Origin: DATBSL01 sp963729875
GTDB taxonomy: Bacteria > Acidobacteriota > Vicinamibacteria > Fen-336
Assembly: GCA_963729875.1 (NCBI GenBank)
Contig: CAVSPR010000003.1
Location: forward strand, 1 to 64,000
Direction: 5' to 3'
Length of the DNA stretch: 64,000 nucleotides
Both the position numbers and the translations under genes were made by a program. The notes beneath the pieces are model-generated. The model did no database searches, was not told where the DNA came from, and saw only the letters and a program-made list of their open reading frames with translations. Below, piece by piece: positions 61,316-64,000 of the stretch (within the stretch, counting starts at the first letter, position 1; each line of letters starts with the position of its first letter).

Positions 61316-62668
61316 TCAGGGGCGGATGACCGTCTCTTCGCGGGGCTCGGCGCCGGCGAGCTCGTTGAGGTAGACCTCCAGGTTGGTGTAGCCGTCGCGG
61401 CCGGCACGCGGCCCGTCCGTGGGGTCGGCCGGGTCGAGCCCCCGGGCGCGCTCCCAGTCGTCCGGCAGGCCGTCCGCGTCCGCGTCGGCGGGCACCGGAC
61501 CCGAGGCGTAGGGCGGCCACCCGCCGACGTCCTCCTGCGAGTCGATGATCCGGCCGGAGCGCGACTCGACCTCTCGCACGACCCTCGCGTCGACGGCGTC
61601 CCGCCGGGGCCGCGTGGCGCCGACCACGGCCATCACATCCCGCAGGGCCAGAGCCGCGTCGGTCGTGCGGACCGGCGGCGCGTCGAAGGGGCTGTCGAGA
61701 AGAACGACGAAGCGACGCCCGCCCGCCTCGACGCGGTCGAACAGCGTCCGGTTGTCGGCGGTGAGCGCCGGCCGGCCTTCGACCACGTTGCCCGCCACGT
61801 GGAAGGCGACGTCCGCAGTGCCGGTGAGGACGATGACCCCGCGCCCGGTGTCGCTGCTCGGCCCCGGGCGAACGTAGTTGGCGACGTAGTTCGCGCGCAG
61901 CCGGTCGCCGGTCATGCCGCTCGCGATCCCGCCATGGTCGTAGATGACGTTGTTGCGCACGTCGAAGAGCGGCCAGGGCGGACGGCCGTAGTTGTCTCCG
62001 AGGCGCGGGTTGCGGGCGTCGTTGTGCGCCCAGAGGTTGTGGTGGAGCGTGACCCCGCCTGCGGCCCGCACGAGCGACCCGTAGCCGTGCGACCCCTTGC
62101 GGTGGACGCTGCGGTTCAGGGCTTCCGCGATCAGGCACCACTGGACGGTGACGTCCGCCACGTCACCGCTGAGCGAGAGGCTCTCGTCCACCGACCACCC
62201 GGCGGAGCAGTGGTCGAGGATCACCCGTCGGGACCCGCTTCCCACCGTGACGCCGTCGACCTCGCTCCCGGAGACGTTGCCGGGCCGGAAGCGCAGGTGG
62301 CGCACCACGACGTCGTGGGTCTGGACCTCGACCGCCTGTCCCCGGAAGCAGATGCCGTCGCCAGGCGCCGTCTGGCCGGCGATCGTCAGGAAGGGCTCGC
62401 CGATCACGACCTTCGTCCGCAGGGTGACGAGGCCCCCGATCCGGAACACCACCGTGCGGGGTCCCCGGGCCTCGACCGCCGCCCGGAAGCTGCCAGGGCC
62501 GGAGTCGTCGAGGTTGACGACGAAGACGACCCGGCCTCCCCGGCCCCCTGGCGTCGCGGCGCCGAAGCCCTCGGCGCCGGGAAACGCCGGAGGTGGCCCC
62601 GCTGGGTGAGCCGGAGCGACGAGAGCGGAGAACGCGAGTCCGGCGACGAGAGAGCCGATGCCCTTCAT
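61316..62668 (-). CDS. Secreted pectate lyase-like protein (PL1-type beta-helix)
   Basis: A 450-residue protein with a signal peptide (GSLVAGLAFSALVAPAHP). The start FPGAEGFGAATPGGRGGRV and beta-helix ladder, including VILDHCSAGWSVDESLSL and RNPRLGDNYGRPPWPLFDVRNN, match bacterial pectate-lyase-like proteins of this type; the tail DADADGLPDDWERARGLDP is a Ca-binding thrombospondin-type-3-like repeat. It should cleave polygalacturonate by beta-elimination. ATG 62668 lacks a ribosome site, and a good promoter lies only 13 nt upstream, so the mRNA may be almost leaderless. Confidence 0.85.
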   Translation of the reverse strand: MKGIGSLVAGLAFSALVAPAHPAGPPPAFPGAEGFGAATPGGRGGRVVFVVNLDDSGPGSFRAAVEARGPRTVVFRIGGLVTLRTKVVIGEPFLTIAGQTAPGDGICFRGQAVEVQTHDVVVRHLRFRPGNVSGSEVDGVTVGSGSRRVILDHCSAGWSVDESLSLSGDVADVTVQWCLIAEALNRSVHRKGSHGYGSLVRAAGGVTLHHNLWAHNDARNPRLGDNYGRPPWPLFDVRNNVIYDHGGIASGMTGDRLRANYVANYVRPGPSSDTGRGVIVLTGTADVAFHVAGNVVEGRPALTADNRTLFDRVEAGGRRFVVLLDSPFDAPPVRTTDAALALRDVMAVVGATRPRRDAVDARVVREVESRSGRIIDSQEDVGGWPPYASGPVPADADADGLPDDWERARGLDPADPTDGPRAGRDGYTNLEVYLNELAGAEPREETVIRP

Positions 62669-62680
62669 CAAGCGACAGCC

Positions 62681-62740
62681 ATCATAGCTGCTCCAAAGTG
62701 GTCAGACAAACTCTTGACAGAGCAACGCCTGGTATCACAA
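62681..62740. promoter_or_regulatory. Divergent promoters and FadR-type operators of pectate lyase and DUF4861 genes
   Basis: Minus strand: TTGTCT (62704-62709), 17-nt spacer, TATGAT (62681-62686). Plus strand: TTGACA at 62714-62719. The operator TGGTCAGACAA (62699-62709) overlaps the minus -35 and lies upstream of the plus -35; a second site, TGGTATCACAA (62730-62740), follows after 31 bp. Spacing and order copy the TonB receptor 2 promoter. The 305-nt gap is otherwise non-coding. Confidence 0.7.
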
Positions 62741-62853
62741 ACTTCGACCTGACTCGGATGCGTCACCTCTGGCCCAACAGCCTGTCAATCATGAATCGAA
62801 CGCGTGGTGACGGCGTCGGCCTGCTTCGAGTGGATGCCGCGTTTTCGGGCACG

Positions 62854-62868
62854 ATTGGTCTGACCAAT
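62854..62868 (+). promoter_or_regulatory. FadR-type operator in the DUF4861 leader
   Basis: ATTGGTCTGACCAAT is a perfect palindrome except for its central base. It is the strongest match to the motif in the window. It lies 157 nt after the upstream operator and about 106 nt before the ATG. Confidence 0.7.
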
Positions 62869-62973
62869 ATCCTCCATGACTCGGGGCCGGTGCCGCTCGT
62901 CCCGCATGTTCCCGTCCGGCGCACCGGACGGGAGTCGGGCGGCTCCGGAACCGGCCTTTCCCGGAGAAAAACG

Positions 62974-64000
62974 ATGCGAACGATCGCTGCCGTGACCCTC
63001 GCCCTCCTCCCCGCGGCCGTCGCGACCGGCGAGAGCGCACCCGTCCGGGTACGGGTGCGGAACGCGCTCGACGCCCCTCGCCCCTCGGAGATGGTCGAGC
63101 TGACGGCGGCCGTCCTTTCCGGGGCCTTCAAGGCCGAGGAGCTGCCGCGTCTCGTCGTCACCGAGGCGGAAACCGGGCACGAGGTCCTGGCGCAGGCCGT
63201 CGACGAGGACGGCGACGGTGTCTTCGACCAGCTCGTCTTCCTCTCCGCCTTCAAGGCCGGCGAGGCCCGGGAGTTCCTCGTTTCACAGGGCCAGCCGCGC
63301 AAGCCACGCCGGGAGGACTTCCGCGTCTACGGCCGCTTCGTGCGCGAGCGCGAGGACGACTTCGCCTGGGAGAACGACCGGGTCGCCTTCCGGGCCTACG
63401 GCGAGGCCCTGGAGACGTTCGCGAAGGAGCCGCTCACCAGCAGCGCGGTGGACGCCTGGAGCAAGCGCACCCGCCGCCTGGTGCTGAACGACTGGTACCT
63501 CGTGGACGACTACCACCGCGACCACGGCGAGGGCGGCGACTTCTACCCGGCGGGCAAGAGCCGCGGCTGCGGCGGCAGCGGCCTGATGATCGACGGCGCG
63601 CTGGCCGTCTCGAAGAACTTCCGCTCCTCGCGCGTGCTCGCAAGCGGCCCCCTCCGGCTGGTCTTCGAGCTCTCCTACCCCGAGTGGGAGAAGCCTGGCC
63701 TGAAGGTGACCGAGGTCAAGCGCGTCACCCTCGACGCCGACCGCCACTTCAACCGGTTCGAGAGCTTCTACACGATGGACGGCGACGTCACGTGGGCCGC
63801 CGGCATCCGCAAGGCCGCGGGCGTCGTGCCGCGCGTCGACCGCGAGCTCGGCGTCGTGCGGACATGGGAGCACCTGACCAACTACGGCGACAACGGCTGG
63901 CTCGGCTGCGGCCTCGTGGTCGATCCCGGCACGGTCGTGGACGTGACGGAGGCGGCCGGCAATCAGCTGGTGGTGGCGCGGACGCCGAAGGGCCGGCCGG
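62974..64000 (+). CDS. Secreted DUF4861 protein, 5' part (continues beyond window)
   Basis: At least 342 codons are open to the right edge. A short signal peptide (MRTIAAVTLALLPAAVATG) is followed by VRVRVRNALDAPRPSEMVEL, DEDGDGVFDQLVFLSAF, DDFAWENDRVAFRAYGEAL and EHLTNYGDNGWLGCGLVV, wording typical of DUF4861 proteins found in pectin and rhamnogalacturonan loci. No activity is established to my knowledge; the fold is beta-rich. The ATG follows GGAGAAAAACG. The long leader with operator sites mirrors that of TonB receptor 2. Confidence 0.85.
   Translation, partial: MRTIAAVTLALLPAAVATGESAPVRVRVRNALDAPRPSEMVELTAAVLSGAFKAEELPRLVVTEAETGHEVLAQAVDEDGDGVFDQLVFLSAFKAGEAREFLVSQGQPRKPRREDFRVYGRFVREREDDFAWENDRVAFRAYGEALETFAKEPLTSSAVDAWSKRTRRLVLNDWYLVDDYHRDHGEGGDFYPAGKSRGCGGSGLMIDGALAVSKNFRSSRVLASGPLRLVFELSYPEWEKPGLKVTEVKRVTLDADRHFNRFESFYTMDGDVTWAAGIRKAAGVVPRVDRELGVVRTWEHLTNYGDNGWLGCGLVVDPGTVVDVTEAAGNQLVVARTPKGRP

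Noticed and set aside
1..64000. tRNA, rRNA, CRISPR arrays, prophage or intact transposases
   Set aside because: None was recognised on reading either strand or among the translated frames. Small structured RNAs could be missed without a covariance search.

Overview
This is a very GC-rich bacterial window, most likely from an Acidobacteriota chromosome. That is an inference from the gene mix: two Oar-type TonB-dependent receptors with N-terminal carboxypeptidase-regulatory-like domains, many Tat-exported Gfo/Idh/MocA oxidoreductases, DUF1080, NIPSNAP, DUF6807 and DUF4861 proteins, and abundant pectin enzymes. No rRNA, tRNA, CRISPR array, phage gene or intact transposase was seen. Several genes carry single-base frameshifts, mostly in G/C runs. 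The reading frames recover their conserved sequence afterwards, which looks more like consensus error in a draft or metagenome assembly than decay.

Layout. 1-5.2 kb: end of a trehalose-phosphatase gene, then a translationally coupled MarR regulator, ClC channel and L-fuconate dehydratase set. The last ends inside a REP-like palindrome and is followed by a DUF1080 protein. 5.2-9.5 kb (minus): solute-binding protein, NIPSNAP protein, a VapBC-like pair and a heparinase II/III-like lyase. 9.6-14.9 kb (plus): DoxX, Gfo/Idh, GntR, Old Yellow Enzyme-like reductase and MFS transporter. 15-24.9 kb: a small charged protein, TonB receptor 1, a sugar-phosphate-isomerase-like protein, a KdsC-like phosphatase, an SGNH hydrolase, transketolase and Gfo/Idh. 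25.0-30.4 kb: an accessory cassette (apple-domain astacin protease plus two secreted proteins built from a repeated 76-residue module), bracketed by duplicated ends of neighbouring genes.

30.4-48.1 kb is a uronate catabolism locus read outward from a divergent promoter at 41.5-41.8 kb. Leftward: tagaturonate epimerase (UxaE), a LarA-like nickel racemase homologue, KDG kinase, 6-phosphogluconate dehydrogenase, then Tat-exported Gfo/Idh, a TIM-barrel protein, two enolase-superfamily proteins and a GNAT. Rightward: DUF6807, Gfo/Idh, a FadR-type GntR regulator, an SDR, an ExuT-like transporter and uronate isomerase (UxaC). 48.1-64 kb is a pectin degradation locus: GH43, a second FadR-type regulator, GH105, TonB receptor 2, a pectin methylesterase/esterase fusion, a GH28/CE8-like/GH43 fusion, a VOC protein, a pectate lyase and a DUF4861 protein.

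How it fits together: secreted lyases, esterases and hydrolases break pectin down, TonB receptors import oligomers, GH105 and GH43 enzymes trim them, ExuT imports galacturonate, and UxaC, UxaE, an SDR and KDG kinase lead into central metabolism. A family of sites of the form TGGT-N3-AC(C/A)A, the consensus of FadR-subfamily GntR regulators, lies at the promoters of TonB receptor 1, both uronate operons, GH105/TonB receptor 2 and pectate lyase/DUF4861. This suggests one local pectin/uronate regulon, probably controlled by one or both FadR-type regulators encoded here.
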